Below are positions 9,285 through 17,486 of a stretch of 64,000 bases of DNA, piece by piece. The DNA lies in NCBI GenBank assembly GCA_964534175.1, contig CAZHNS010000004.1, forward strand, positions 55,915-119,914. Reading direction: 5' to 3'. The DNA comes from JAFGHJ01 sp964534175 (GTDB taxonomy: Bacteria > Hydrothermota > UBA3072). Both the position numbers and the translations under genes were made by a program. The notes under the pieces were generated by a model. It did not search any database. It was given only the letters and a program-made list of their open reading frames with translations, and was not told the DNA's origin. The number at the start of each line of letters is the position of its first letter. The first letter of the stretch is position 1.

Positions 9285-10588
9285 AATTTAGCTCTTCCTA
9301 TGCAGTAATACTCAAAGCCTAGTGCCTTTACCTTAACCGGGTCATAAATATTTCTGCCATCGAAAACTATCTTTTTACTCATTAACTCCTCAATTTTTTT
9401 AAAGTCGGGATTCCTGAACTCATTCCATTCTGTTAGAATAACAAGAGCTTCTGCACCACGAAGACAATCATAAGGTGTGTTTCCGTAATCAATTTTATCT
9501 TTAAAAATTTCCCTGGCATTTTCCATTGCCTGGGGATCATAAGCTTTTATATTCGCTCCCTCAGATAGAAGGAGGTTTATTGTTACGATAGAAGCAGCTT
9601 CTCTCATGTCGTCGGTTTGAGGTTTAAAAGAAAGACCCCAGATAGCTATCTTTATTCCTTTTAGTTCGTTGAATCTTTCTTTTATTTTTCTAAACATTAG
9701 TTTTTTCTGAGCTTCGTTTACAAGATCTATACTCTCACAAATTTTCATTGGGAGACCGTACTCCTTGCCTTTTTGTATTATTCCCTTAACATCCTTTGGG
9801 AAACATGAACCTCCGTAACCGATTCCCGGGAAGAGAAATTTCGAGCCAATTCTTGGATCCTTTGCCATGCCTATTCTAACCTCTTCGACATCGGCTCCCA
9901 CTTTATCGCATAGATTTGCAATTTCGTTCATAAAAGATATCCTGCATGCAAGCATAGTGTTGCTTGCATACTTGGTCATTTCCGCGCTTTCGATACTCAT
10001 AATAAGAATTGGGTTCCCGGTTCTTACAAAAGGTTCGTAAAGTTCTTTTATTTTTTCGGCTACTTCAGAACTGTTGGTTCCTATTATTATTCTTTCCGGC
10101 TTCATGAAGTCTTGAACAGCTGTTCCTTCTTTTAAAAATTCAGGATTAGAAATGACGTCGAATTTTGCTTTAGTTTTACTTTTTATTATATTTTCAACTT
10201 TTCTGGCTGTACCCACAGGAACGGTACTTTTATTTACTATAATTTTATAATCTTTTTCCATAGCGGTTCCGATTTCATCAGCAACGGCAAAAACATATGA
10301 TAAATCAACTGTTCCGCCATCTTTTTCAGGAGTGCCCACAGCAATGTAAATAATTTCTGAACGCGAAACAGCATCTTTGACTGATGTTGAAAAGCATAGG
10401 CGGTTTTCTTTTCGGTTTCTCCTTACAAGTTCTTCCAGCCCAGGTTCGTAAATCGGAATAACGTTATTTTCTAATCTTTTTATTTTTGTTTCATCTTTAT
10501 CAACGCAAATGACCTTATTTCCGGTTTCGGCAAGACCTGTTCCAACTACTAATCCCACATAACCAGTTCCAATAACACAAATTTCCAT
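9281..10588 (-). CDS. ugd: UDP-glucose 6-dehydrogenase
   Basis: The enzyme oxidises UDP-glucose to UDP-glucuronate with two NAD+, supplying uronic acids for exopolysaccharide. The 435-residue protein starts with the NAD-binding GTGYVGLVVGTGLA. It has NKSTVPVGT, the central-domain SNPEFLKEGTA, and the catalytic Cys in GGSCFPKD. The C-terminal UDP-binding domain includes WGLSFKPQTDDMREA. GGGAGG precedes the ATG. Its stop overlaps that of the Wzc gene by 3-4 bp (convergent). GDP-mannose dehydrogenase is related, but the motifs fit Ugd better. Confidence 0.93.
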   Translation of the reverse strand: MEICVIGTGYVGLVVGTGLAETGNKVICVDKDETKIKRLENNVIPIYEPGLEELVRRNRKENRLCFSTSVKDAVSRSEIIYIAVGTPEKDGGTVDLSYVFAVADEIGTAMEKDYKIIVNKSTVPVGTARKVENIIKSKTKAKFDVISNPEFLKEGTAVQDFMKPERIIIGTNSSEVAEKIKELYEPFVRTGNPILIMSIESAEMTKYASNTMLACRISFMNEIANLCDKVGADVEEVRIGMAKDPRIGSKFLFPGIGYGGSCFPKDVKGIIQKGKEYGLPMKICESIDLVNEAQKKLMFRKIKERFNELKGIKIAIWGLSFKPQTDDMREAASIVTINLLLSEGANIKAYDPQAMENAREIFKDKIDYGNTPYDCLRGAEALVILTEWNEFRNPDFKKIEELMSKKIVFDGRNIYDPVKVKALGFEYYCIGRAKF

Positions 10589-10620
10589 ATATTCCTCCCT
10601 TGTTAAGCCAGAACAGAATA

Positions 10621-10648
10621 ACTATAACGAAAAAAGTAATTATGTCAA
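10621..10648 (-). promoter_or_regulatory. Promoter of ugd
   Basis: On the minus strand TTGACA (10643-10648) and TATAGT (10621-10626) are 16 bp apart. The mRNA would have a leader of about 25 nt with a good GGGAGG ribosome site. Confidence 0.65.
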
Positions 10649-10683
10649 GAATTAATGCCCCACATCCCCATTTTCTTCCCCCT

Positions 10684-10757
10684 GTTGGTCTGTTAGTCCG
10701 TTAGTGAGTTGGTCGGTTAAAAAACACACCAACGCCCCAACGCTCTAACACACTAAC
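10684..10757. repeat. Octamer-repeat hairpin, copy 1
   Basis: Four tandem 8-bp units of form GTTRGTNN (10684-10715) are followed by an A-rich loop and by units of form AACNCNNN (10731-10757), the rough reverse complement. The whole can fold into a long imperfect hairpin. A second copy in opposite orientation is at 11597-11670. It lies between the ugd promoter and the NifU-like gene promoter. Confidence 0.7.
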
Positions 10758-10772
10758 AAAAAAAGAGTCCAC

Positions 10773-10800
10773 TTGACTTGGATGTTATACTCATTATACT
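10773..10800 (+). promoter_or_regulatory. Promoter of the NifU-like gene
   Basis: TTGACT (10773-10778) is followed after 16 bp by TATACT (10795-10800). A second TATACT lies at 10786-10791. The promoter rules out translation from the TTG at 10778. Confidence 0.65.
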
Positions 10801-10834
10801 AGTAAATAATAACTTTATTAAAAAGGGAGAAAAA

Positions 10835-11056
10835 TTGGAAGAAAAAGTAAAGAAAGTATTAGCTAATGATATAAAACCATATCTTAAGAGTCACGGCGGA
10901 GATGTAAAACTATTAAGCGTTTCCGATAATGGTACGGTAAAGATAAAGCTTACCGGTGCATGCGGCGGATGTCCGATGGCTCAGATGACCTTGAAAGGAT
11001 TTGTTGAAAAAGCTTTAAAAGCAAAGATACCCGAGATAAAAAAGGTTATAACTTAA
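10835..11056 (+). CDS. NifU-like C-terminal domain Fe-S scaffold protein
   Basis: This 73-residue protein is a stand-alone Nfu/NifU C-terminal domain, which carries a [4Fe-4S] cluster between two subunits and passes it to apoproteins. It has GGDVKLLSV and the cluster motif GACGGCPMAQMTLK (CxxC). The start is placed at TTG 10835 because GGGAGA stands 4-5 nt upstream and the promoter covers earlier codons. The protein is acidic-basic mixed and has no N-terminal IscU domain. It is followed by a convergent VIT-like gene; both lie between two inverted hairpin repeats. Confidence 0.87.
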   Translation: MEEKVKKVLANDIKPYLKSHGGDVKLLSVSDNGTVKIKLTGACGGCPMAQMTLKGFVEKALKAKIPEIKKVIT

Positions 11057-11067
11057 TTAGTTCTGTT

Positions 11068-11547
11068 CTATTCCGCAAAAAATCTTCGAATAAGTAGACC
11101 TACTGAATGAGTTGTAATTATAACAATTACAGCAACAAAAATGTGTTCAATTATTACTTTCCATGCAGCTATTTTTTCGCTTTTTGCCAGGTAGAAGCTA
11201 AAGATAGATAACATTAAAATTCCCCATATTATAGATATAATAACTGCCGTTTTTAAATTAAAGATAATAACTGGAACAATGAAAGTTACCGCGAAAATAA
11301 ATTTGCTTAGAAAAGTATATAAGGTCGATTCCCATATTTCCAGAGGAGTGTGTTTGTTTTCAGACTCTTCGGACATGTGAATTCCGAGAGAGTCCGAGAG
11401 TGCGTCCGCGATTGCAATAATAAGTATCGAACCTAAAACCGCTACCCGTGAGCGAGTTCCCGAGTAAATGCCGACCATTAACCCAAGCGTAGTTATTATT
11501 GCAGAAGTCAATCCAAAACTGAGTCCCGTTTTGAGTGAATGTTTCAT
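11068..11547 (-). CDS. VIT1/CCC1-like membrane protein
   Basis: The 159-residue protein has about five hydrophobic segments. The N-terminal half, with GLTSAIITTLGLMVGI and LIIAIADALSDSLGIHMSEESE, resembles the first two helices of the VIT1/CCC1 iron/manganese transporter family, including the acidic end that binds metal. A cytoplasmic metal-binding helix bundle of the plant VIT type is absent, and the protein is shorter than most (about 220-240). A role in metal or cation movement is inferred from the family only. Promoter and start lie only 6 nt apart, suggesting a leaderless mRNA. Confidence 0.65.
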   Translation of the reverse strand: MKHSLKTGLSFGLTSAIITTLGLMVGIYSGTRSRVAVLGSILIIAIADALSDSLGIHMSEESENKHTPLEIWESTLYTFLSKFIFAVTFIVPVIIFNLKTAVIISIIWGILMLSIFSFYLAKSEKIAAWKVIIEHIFVAVIVIITTHSVGLLIRRFFAE

Positions 11548-11553
11548 AATTAA

Positions 11554-11581
11554 AAGATATGTATTAAAGAATTAAAATCAA
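11554..11581 (-). promoter_or_regulatory. Promoter of the VIT-like gene, probably leaderless
   Basis: On the minus strand TTGATT (11576-11581) and TATCTT (11554-11559) are 16 bp apart; the ATG at 11547 follows after 6 nt and there is no ribosome binding site. Confidence 0.5.
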
Positions 11582-11596
11582 GAAGGTATCTTTTTT

Positions 11597-11670
11597 GTTA
11601 GTGTGTTAGTGGGTGGGTGTGTTGGTGTGTTTTTTAACTGACCAACGGACTAACGGACCAACAGATCAAC
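11597..11670. repeat. Octamer-repeat hairpin, copy 2 (inverted relative to copy 1)
   Basis: Units GTTAGTGT, GTTAGTGG, GTGGGTGT and GTTGGTGT (11597-11628) precede a T-rich loop and AAC-starting units AACTGACC, AACGGACT, AACGGACC, AACAGATC (11636-11667). Its reverse complement aligns closely with copy 1, including the central run of A residues and CACACC. Confidence 0.7.
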
Positions 11671-11692
11671 AATTCAGATGTTCGATAATTAA

Positions 11693-12958
11693 TTATTGTT
11701 GATAGTTCACTCCAGGAGTTATTCCTGGGATTTTAAATAAATTATCATCACCGATTAGTTTTTCAATATCCTCTTTACGGTACTGGCTATAAAAAATAGG
11801 GTCCAAGTAATTTTCTTTTTTGGAGTATGGTCTTGTCAGTTGTTTCTGCATAATTGGATTCTCTTCGATTAGATGTGTTATTTTTGTGTTTTTAAGTAAC
11901 CGGTAATAAAAATTTATCCCAACAGTTTTTGGCCGATTTTTTTTGAAAAACCGAATCACTTTTTTGGTGGATTGAATTAATTCATTGGGATATCCCGTTA
12001 GTAAATCAATCGCCAATTCAATACTATATTTCTTGCAATAATTTATAATTTTTTCTAAATCATCGTAAGAATATTTATTCTCGGATTGAATGTTTTCATC
12101 ACTGTCAACTGAAAGAGTTATAAGATAAGCGTTAGATTTACTTAACAACCGAAACAATTCTTCATCATAAGGATAGGGCTTCATATATAAAGTCCATTTG
12201 AAATTCAGCTGCCCTTTAATTAAAGCTTCACAAAGTTCTTTAGAATAACTCAAATTCTCATTAAATTCACTATCGCACAAATGGAAATCATGATAGCCTT
12301 GACTACTCAGAAGGTCAATTTCTTTTATAATATTATCAATTTTTCTGTAATGAAGTTTTGTGTTTGCCTCGATACAATAGGGGCAACCATTAGAACATCC
12401 TGTGTGAGTGGTAAAACCAACGATTCCCTTATTTTCTATATAGCGATTGTATTTTATTTCATTTGCTCTCGATATTTCGAGCTTATCATCCAATCCGTAT
12501 TCCCATCCATTTAAAATCTTCGCACTCAATTGGTTCGATTGCATGAGTTCTAAAAAGTGAGGGAAAGCCACTTCTCCGGGGCCTATTATACCAAAATCGC
12601 ACTTCAAATATTCTAATATCTCATCAGGCGAAGCTGAAAATCCGGAGCCGCCTAAAACTATTGGTATATTATAATTTTTTATGCATTCTATCATTTTTCT
12701 AAATTTATTTAAAAAGAATTCGTTGTTAAAAAAGAGGCAGGAATCGATATTTCTTATTGAGAATCCAATAATATCGTATTTTTTATTACTTAATATTTCA
12801 TTTATTTTTTCTAGGGGGTTACGGGTAAAAGTAAGATCCAAAATATCACAATGATGATTGTGTTTTTTTAGTGCCGTTATCAAATACTCCAGTCCTACTG
12901 GTATAACAGGGGGAGTCCTGTAAGTGTTTGGGTTAATTAATAGGATTTTTAAAGGCAT
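11693..12958 (-). CDS. Radical SAM protein with N-terminal B12-binding-type domain
   Basis: The 421-residue protein has the common B12-binding/radical SAM layout. Residues 1-140 form a cobalamin-binding-like Rossmann domain (ILLINPNTYRTPPVIPVGLEYL, IVLGGSGFSASPDE) in which the DxHxxG cobalamin-ligand motif is not evident. The radical SAM core begins with CSNGCPYC (Cys 188, 192, 195), which binds the [4Fe-4S] cluster. The C-terminus is short. Such proteins carry out methylations, rearrangements or unknown steps; the substrate cannot be told. Codon use is more A+T-rich than its neighbours and it stands alone between the hairpin repeat and another intergenic repeat, so recent acquisition is possible. 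Confidence 0.8.
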   Translation of the reverse strand: MPLKILLINPNTYRTPPVIPVGLEYLITALKKHNHHCDILDLTFTRNPLEKINEILSNKKYDIIGFSIRNIDSCLFFNNEFFLNKFRKMIECIKNYNIPIVLGGSGFSASPDEILEYLKCDFGIIGPGEVAFPHFLELMQSNQLSAKILNGWEYGLDDKLEISRANEIKYNRYIENKGIVGFTTHTGCSNGCPYCIEANTKLHYRKIDNIIKEIDLLSSQGYHDFHLCDSEFNENLSYSKELCEALIKGQLNFKWTLYMKPYPYDEELFRLLSKSNAYLITLSVDSDENIQSENKYSYDDLEKIINYCKKYSIELAIDLLTGYPNELIQSTKKVIRFFKKNRPKTVGINFYYRLLKNTKITHLIEENPIMQKQLTRPYSKKENYLDPIFYSQYRKEDIEKLIGDDNLFKIPGITPGVNYQQ

Positions 12959-13049
12959 TTTCTGTTTTTATAATTCCTTTAGTTTAGATGATAATTTCGC
13001 AGGGCTTAAAGTCAATAGGATTCTTCGAATCCAAGTTAAACGTCCGCTA

Positions 13050-13069
13050 ACCGCTTACGGCTAACCGCT
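13050..13069. repeat. Intergenic 20-bp repeat, copy 1
   Basis: The 20-bp sequence reading AGCGGTTAGCCGTAAGCGGT on the minus strand recurs on the plus strand at 25435-25454. In this copy it is part of two direct 9-mers GCGGTTAGC separated by CGTAA. Both copies lie just upstream of a promoter. Confidence 0.6.
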
Positions 13070-13132
13070 TTACCCTACTTTTTTTAGATGTTTTCTGCGG
13101 AAAGCGGAGGGCGAGTAGCGCATAGCTGAGAG

Positions 13133-13165
13133 TTGACAGGTATTTGAAAAAATATATGTTATACT
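13133..13165 (+). promoter_or_regulatory. Promoter of the isochorismatase operon, probably leaderless
   Basis: TATACT (13160-13165) is preceded by TG in extended -10 position (TGTTATACT). A TTGACA (13133-13138) lies 21 bp upstream, too far for an ideal -35. The ATG follows after 10 nt with no Shine-Dalgarno sequence. Confidence 0.5.
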
Positions 13166-13175
13166 CGGGATAACT

Positions 13176-13838
13176 ATGAAGAAAAAATATTTCGCAAAAG
13201 AAAACATAAAATCTAAAGCGAGAGAAATGCTTCTGAAGGTGGAAAAGTATCGCAGGTATCACAATATTGATTTTTTGCCCGAAAGGTCAGCCTTACTTAT
13301 AATCGATATGCAAGAATATTTTCTTGAAGCAACTTCACACGCTTATATTCCGAGTGCCGAGACAATTTTACCGGGAGTAAAAAAAATAATATCGATTTAT
13401 TCTAAAAAAAACCTTCCCGTAATTTTTACGCTCCACTCAAACACTAAAGAAAACGCATGCATGATGGAAAAATGGTGGCCAAAATTACTTCCTGAGGGAA
13501 GCCCTGAAAGTCATATTCCCGCAGAGTTAGAATTAGCCGAGGGGATTATAATCGAAAAAAATCAGTACGACGCTTTCTATAATACTAATTTAGAACAAAT
13601 CCTGCATGAAAAGAATATCAGTCAGGTTATTATCTGTGGAGTTATGACTAATGTTTGTTGTGAAACAACTGCCAGAAGCGCATTTATAAGGGGCTTTGAG
13701 GTTTTCTTCTGCGTAGATGGGACGGCAACTTACAACGAGGAACATCATATGGCAACTCTTATGAATCTCTCTTATGGGTTTGCTATTCCTGTTTTATTGG
13801 ATGAACTTTTTTCCGTTCTGTCAAAAGATGAAGATTGA
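13176..13838 (+). CDS. Isochorismatase-family cysteine hydrolase
   Basis: The 220-residue protein shows the triad of the isochorismatase/nicotinamidase superfamily: Asp44 in LLIIDMQEYF, Lys128 in IIIEKNQYDAF, and Cys161 in GVMTNVCCETTA, preceded by the usual cis-peptide Val-Met. The family hydrolyses nicotinamide, isochorismate, N-carbamoyl compounds or related amides; the substrate is not evident. An N-terminal extension of about 35 residues precedes the core. It overlaps the following flavoprotein gene by 11 bp, and an RlmN-like radical SAM gene follows, so the three products probably act together. Confidence 0.85.
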   Translation: MKKKYFAKENIKSKAREMLLKVEKYRRYHNIDFLPERSALLIIDMQEYFLEATSHAYIPSAETILPGVKKIISIYSKKNLPVIFTLHSNTKENACMMEKWWPKLLPEGSPESHIPAELELAEGIIIEKNQYDAFYNTNLEQILHEKNISQVIICGVMTNVCCETTARSAFIRGFEVFFCVDGTATYNEEHHMATLMNLSYGFAIPVLLDELFSVLSKDED

Positions 13839-14718
13839 AGATGTAATTATCATCGGCGGAGGTCCTGCCGGTATTTCCTGTGGAGTACAACTAAAACGAT
13901 ACGGCATAGAGCCGTGTATTATAGAGAAAAAAGATCTGGGAGGATTGCTGTTGAATGCGAATAATCTAGAGAATTATCCCGGGTTTCCTGAGGGAATAAA
14001 AGGTACAGAATTAGTAAAACTTATGAAAAGACAACTAAGAAAACAGAAAATCGAGGTTTTGTTTGAAGAGGTTAAAGGGGTGGATTCAAATGAAGAACTT
14101 TTGGAAATTAAGACAAATAAATCTTCTTATTTTTCAAAATACGTAATTATCGCATCAGGAACAAAACCGAAGAAGTTTATTGAATGCTCAATACCAGATG
14201 AATTAAGCCCTAAAATTTTCTATGAAGTATATCCTATTAGTACCGTTAAAAATAAAAAAATCGCTATTGTTGGAGCGGGTGATGCAGCCTTTGACTATGC
14301 ACTCAATTTAACTGGAGGCAATGAAGTTGTAATCCTTAATAGAAGTGAATTATCAAATTGTATACCTGTTTTGTTAAAGAGAGTCGAAGAATCTACAAAA
14401 ATTGAATATATAAAGAAAATAAAAATACAGAAAATTTTTTCTTCTTCAGGAGACAGGATTGCTCTTTTTTGCCTTGCACCTGAGGGATGCAGAAATATAG
14501 AAGCGGATTATCTTTTGTTTGCAATCGGAAGAGTCCCGTGCCTTGATTTTCTTTCTTCAAAGCTAAAGGGTGAAATTAACAAGAAAAAAGAAAACTCCCG
14601 GATATACCTTGCCGGAGATGTAAAAAACGGTATTTTCAGACAGACTTCTATAGCGGTGGGAGATGGAATAATGACGGCGATGAAAATATATAAGAAAATT
14701 AAAGAAGAGGAGAAATGA
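13828..14718 (+). CDS. Thioredoxin-reductase-like FAD/NAD(P) oxidoreductase without CxxC
   Basis: This 296-residue flavoprotein has the FAD motif IIIGGGPAGISCG, the TrxR-like GLLLNANNLENYPGFPEG, a second nucleotide motif IVGAGDAAFDYAL and the closing YLAGDVKNG. It is about as long as bacterial thioredoxin reductase, but the redox-active CxxC of the NADPH domain is absent, so it cannot reduce thioredoxin in the usual way. It may resemble thioredoxin-reductase-like ferredoxin/flavodoxin-NADP reductases, and so could feed electrons to the radical SAM protein encoded next; that is inference. The start ATG 13828 is chosen because MKIEDVIIIGGG begins the FAD fold; it overlaps the hydrolase end by 11 bp. 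Confidence 0.82.
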   Translation: MKIEDVIIIGGGPAGISCGVQLKRYGIEPCIIEKKDLGGLLLNANNLENYPGFPEGIKGTELVKLMKRQLRKQKIEVLFEEVKGVDSNEELLEIKTNKSSYFSKYVIIASGTKPKKFIECSIPDELSPKIFYEVYPISTVKNKKIAIVGAGDAAFDYALNLTGGNEVVILNRSELSNCIPVLLKRVEESTKIEYIKKIKIQKIFSSSGDRIALFCLAPEGCRNIEADYLLFAIGRVPCLDFLSSKLKGEINKKKENSRIYLAGDVKNGIFRQTSIAVGDGIMTAMKIYKKIKEEEK

Positions 14719-15662
14719 AAGTAATAGCCTCATCAGGAAGAGATGATATAGCGGTTGTGTATATTGGCGAAATGAGAGATGGACATTTTGTCGAGTTTGT
14801 AGAGTCTATTCAACCTCCCATTCCGCGTAAAAAGAAATGGGTTTTGATTGTTTCTTCTCTGTTTGGATGCCCTATTGGTTGTTCTTTTTGTGATGCAGGT
14901 ATTACATATAAGGGCAAACTTTCAAAAGAGGAAATTTTAGCTCAAATAGATTTTCCGATAAAAAAAAGATTCCCGAATGGTGATATACCTGTAGAAAAAT
15001 TCAAGGTTCAGTTTGCGAGAGTAGGCGAACCCGCGTTAAATTCTGCTGTAATAGAAGCATTATCCGAACTTCCATATCGCTACAATGCTCCGGGGCTCCT
15101 CCCTTGTGTTTCAACAATCGCGCCCGGAGGGTCCGATTCTTTTTTCGACAAGCTATTAGATGTAAGAAAAAATGTTTACAGGGATAAGAACTTTCAGCTT
15201 CAGTTTTCAATCCATACAACAGACGAGGAATTAAGAGATAAATTGATACCTGTTAAAAAATGGAGTTTCGAAAAGATTTCCGAGTACGGAGAAGTTTTTT
15301 TTAAAGAAGGTTATAGAAAAGTGACTTTGAATTTTGCTCTTAGTCAAGATGCGCCGATCGACCCTTCAATACTCATAAAATATTTTAATCCTGAAAAATT
15401 TTTAATTAAATTAACGCCAATAAATCCAACCTATAATGCAATAAAGAATAAAATTTCCTCGTTTATTAATTCCAAAAACACTGATAGATTAGAAGTTTTG
15501 ATCGATAAATTTAAAAACGCAGGATATGAGGTAATAACAAGTATAGGAATACTTGAAGAAAACAATATTGGAAGCAACTGCGGTCAATACCTGCAGACGC
15601 ATCTTGCGGAGAACGAAAACCTTGAAAACGGCTACACTTATACGGTGGAAAATTTCGAGTGA
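14715..15662 (+). CDS. RlmN/Cfr-like radical SAM protein
   Basis: The 315-residue protein binds [4Fe-4S] through CPIGCSFC (Cys 52, 56, 59). FSIHTTDEELRDKLIPVKKW parallels the RlmN signature SLHAPNDELR.KLMPI. Near the C-terminus GSNCGQYL (Cys about 289) parallels the AACGQL segment that carries the methylated cysteine in RlmN/Cfr. It is shorter than RlmN (about 350-380) and lacks the usual N-terminal RNA-binding region. Thus it looks like an RlmN-family member with a different or smaller substrate. It overlaps the flavoprotein gene by 4 bp and ends the operon. Confidence 0.75.
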   Translation: MKVIASSGRDDIAVVYIGEMRDGHFVEFVESIQPPIPRKKKWVLIVSSLFGCPIGCSFCDAGITYKGKLSKEEILAQIDFPIKKRFPNGDIPVEKFKVQFARVGEPALNSAVIEALSELPYRYNAPGLLPCVSTIAPGGSDSFFDKLLDVRKNVYRDKNFQLQFSIHTTDEELRDKLIPVKKWSFEKISEYGEVFFKEGYRKVTLNFALSQDAPIDPSILIKYFNPEKFLIKLTPINPTYNAIKNKISSFINSKNTDRLEVLIDKFKNAGYEVITSIGILEENNIGSNCGQYLQTHLAENENLENGYTYTVENFE

Positions 15663-15733
15663 TTTAATAACCACGAAATACACTAAATATATTAAATTAT
15701 TTTGATTGTTTAAACTCAATCCCCCCCATTTTT

Positions 15734-15811
15734 TACATGTAGAAAATGTAGAATTTGTAGTTTTTGTATTTTTTACATTTCTATATTGGCTACATGTCCT
15801 ACATGTGTAGG
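15734..15811 (+). repeat. TGTAG-rich short repeat region
   Basis: Several TACATGT and TGTAG elements are scattered over 78 bp (for example ACATGTAGAAAATGTAGAA, and CCTACATGTGTAGG at the right end, with 6-bp inverted arms). It sits between the radical SAM operon and the next promoter. It may be regulatory or a degenerate intergenic repeat. Confidence 0.4.
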
Positions 15812-15831
15812 TTTTTCTGTAAATTCATTGC

Positions 15832-15860
15832 TTGACAAATCTATTTAAAAACAGTAAAGT
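15832..15860 (+). promoter_or_regulatory. Promoter of the beta-barrel gene
   Basis: TTGACA (15832-15837) and TAAAGT (15855-15860) are 17 bp apart. The leader contains AAAAGGAGG shortly before the ATG at 15894. Confidence 0.5.
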
Positions 15861-15893
15861 ATATTTAATAATTTTTATAAAAGGAGGTATTTT

Positions 15894-16499
15894 ATGAAGG
15901 CTAGGAATTCTTTATTTGTTTGTCTTATCTTTGTTGTTTTTGTCTCTCCTCTTACGGTATTTTCTTCTGAGCTCCCGAAAATAGGTGTTCGTGGAGGCCT
16001 TGGTACCGATATTAATTTAGGGCTCGCATTCGGAGGCGGAGCTAATTATATACTTGATGTGGGAGAAAATCCTTTAGAATTAGGAGCAGTAATATACTAC
16101 AGTCATGCTACTGAAACCTCTAACAATGGGTATAACGATTATCATGAAACAACCGATGTGACGGTATTTGGTATGTTGGCAAATTACCTTATGGGATATA
16201 AAATTGGTACTCCAGGAATGTTTCTACTTGCAGGTTTTGGTCTTGGCATGATGAACGTCAATTGGGAAGAGTGGAGCCCGACAGATGTGAGTTTAGGAGA
16301 ACTTCTTCCGGAAGGAGGCAGCAGGCAAGATGCAGGCGGAACTGCTGCGGGAAGTGTATTAAATCTTGGCGGCGGAATGGCTTTTTCTAATGGTGCAGAT
16401 ATTCGGTTTGAGATTCCTGTAATATTAGTTTTTGGAGATTATGGCGAAGCATCAACCGTAGTCCCAACATTTACGATTACGGCGGGTATGCGTTTTTAG
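15894..16499 (+). CDS. Small outer-membrane beta-barrel protein
   Basis: The 201-residue protein starts with a clear signal peptide (hydrophobic core about residues 6-24, cleavage near FSS-EL). The mature part alternates Gly-rich and aromatic strands (GLAFGGGANYILDVGENPLELGAVIYY, FLLAGFGLGMMNVNW) and ends in TITAGMRF with a terminal Phe, the usual signal for outer-membrane beta-barrel assembly. An OmpW/OprF-like eight-strand barrel is a reasonable guess; no ligand can be given. It has its own promoter and a strong ribosome site. Confidence 0.7.
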   Translation: MKARNSLFVCLIFVVFVSPLTVFSSELPKIGVRGGLGTDINLGLAFGGGANYILDVGENPLELGAVIYYSHATETSNNGYNDYHETTDVTVFGMLANYLMGYKIGTPGMFLLAGFGLGMMNVNWEEWSPTDVSLGELLPEGGSRQDAGGTAAGSVLNLGGGMAFSNGADIRFEIPVILVFGDYGEASTVVPTFTITAGMRF

Positions 16500-16543
16500 T
16501 TTGTAGAATTATAGAAGTTGTGAGCAATTTAATTTGAAGAGCC

Positions 16544-17104
16544 TTATTCGTTGATTAACAATAGGGCTTCTTCTTTGGATATCTGGAAACCCACCTTTTT
16601 GATGTATTGAACATCGGGTTCGAGATCACTTTTGTATTTTACTTCTATAGAAAAAGTAATGCCGGGCCAGGATGGTTTTTCTGCCAGTTCAATCATCTTT
16701 ATAGCTTTATTCTTTGATGCAAATTGTATTTTAAAACCCGAAACGGTAAAAACAATTTCCCCCTGTTCAATAGTAATAACCTGGTGTTCATTATACTTTG
16801 CTTTTTCTTTTTCGAATTCCGGAAGATAAGGTTCTTCGGGGAAGCGCACGTTTTTTGCGGCAATATTACCTTTATTCTTTATCTGAATATAATATTCAAA
16901 TGAAACAGTCCGACCGTTTCGTGAACATTTAAGATAAGAATCGGTATCTTCGAATTTGACTAATCTAATAACTAATTCAGGTTTATTTATTATCTGCTTT
17001 GAAATTCTATTGTAGATAGCAACTTTGATTGAAACACCGAGCGCTGTAATAGCTATACAGATCGAAATTAATTCTAAAATGTTTTCTCTTAAAAATTTCT
17101 TCAT
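16544..17104 (-). CDS. Membrane-anchored protein with beta-sandwich-like periplasmic domain
   Basis: I do not recognise this 186-residue protein. Residues about 11-31 form one transmembrane helix (LISICIAITALGVSIKVAIY). The remainder looks like a beta-sandwich: VSFEYYIQIKNKGNIAAKNVRF resembles CARDB-type or similar domains that handle unsaturated loops, and GITFSIEVKYKSDL is another strand pair. It is convergent with the beta-barrel gene and has no operon partner. Confidence 0.55.
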   Translation of the reverse strand: MKKFLRENILELISICIAITALGVSIKVAIYNRISKQIINKPELVIRLVKFEDTDSYLKCSRNGRTVSFEYYIQIKNKGNIAAKNVRFPEEPYLPEFEKEKAKYNEHQVITIEQGEIVFTVSGFKIQFASKNKAIKMIELAEKPSWPGITFSIEVKYKSDLEPDVQYIKKVGFQISKEEALLLINE

Positions 17105-17486
17105 TTGAATTTCCTGTTCTTTTATATAAGGAAAAAAATGAAAATGTCAAGATTTGCAGTAGCCTTCGACTTTTCGTACTTTAAACACAACGTTTAAATT
17201 TAAATGTTTAAAAGAGCAAAACTTGGTAAGAATGTTGCATGAATAGACTAAAATTATTATTACAAAAATTGCAGAGAGAAAAAAACACCCTTGACATCTT
17301 CGAAAAATTTTGTAGAATGCTCACCAAAGAATAGTAGAGTAAACCATATAAAATTTCATAATAATAGTTTAAAACTTGAAAGATTTATGTGAAAGATGAA
17401 AGTCGGAGGAGGAGGTAACAGTTGTCATCAAATATAATTATTGGTTACGTCAAGTCAAAGTGCTTTAACGACACACAGGGGAAACA
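17105..17486. other. 382-bp gap holding a promoter and a possible leader ORF
   Basis: The left part (17105-17290) is A+T-rich and shows nothing I can name apart from a TTTAAA-rich stretch at about 17180-17213. A promoter is at 17291-17318, followed by an mRNA leader of about 160 nt containing a GGAGGAGGAGG run at 17405-17415 and a short ORF. Confidence 0.5.
17291..17318 (+). promoter_or_regulatory. Promoter of the 139-aa protein gene
   Basis: TTGACA (17291-17296) and TAGAAT (17313-17318) are 16 bp apart; the leader before the main ATG is about 160 nt. Confidence 0.6.

Noticed and set aside
13047..13262. 71-codon minus-strand frame over the isochorismatase start
   Set aside because: It crosses an intergenic repeat and the promoter and is antisense to a certain gene.
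15663..15700. Stretches like AACCACGAAATACACTAAA here and two CACAAAG at 43880-43903
   Set aside because: They recall dispersed intergenic repeats of uncultured bacteria, but two short imperfect pieces are not enough to call a repeat family.
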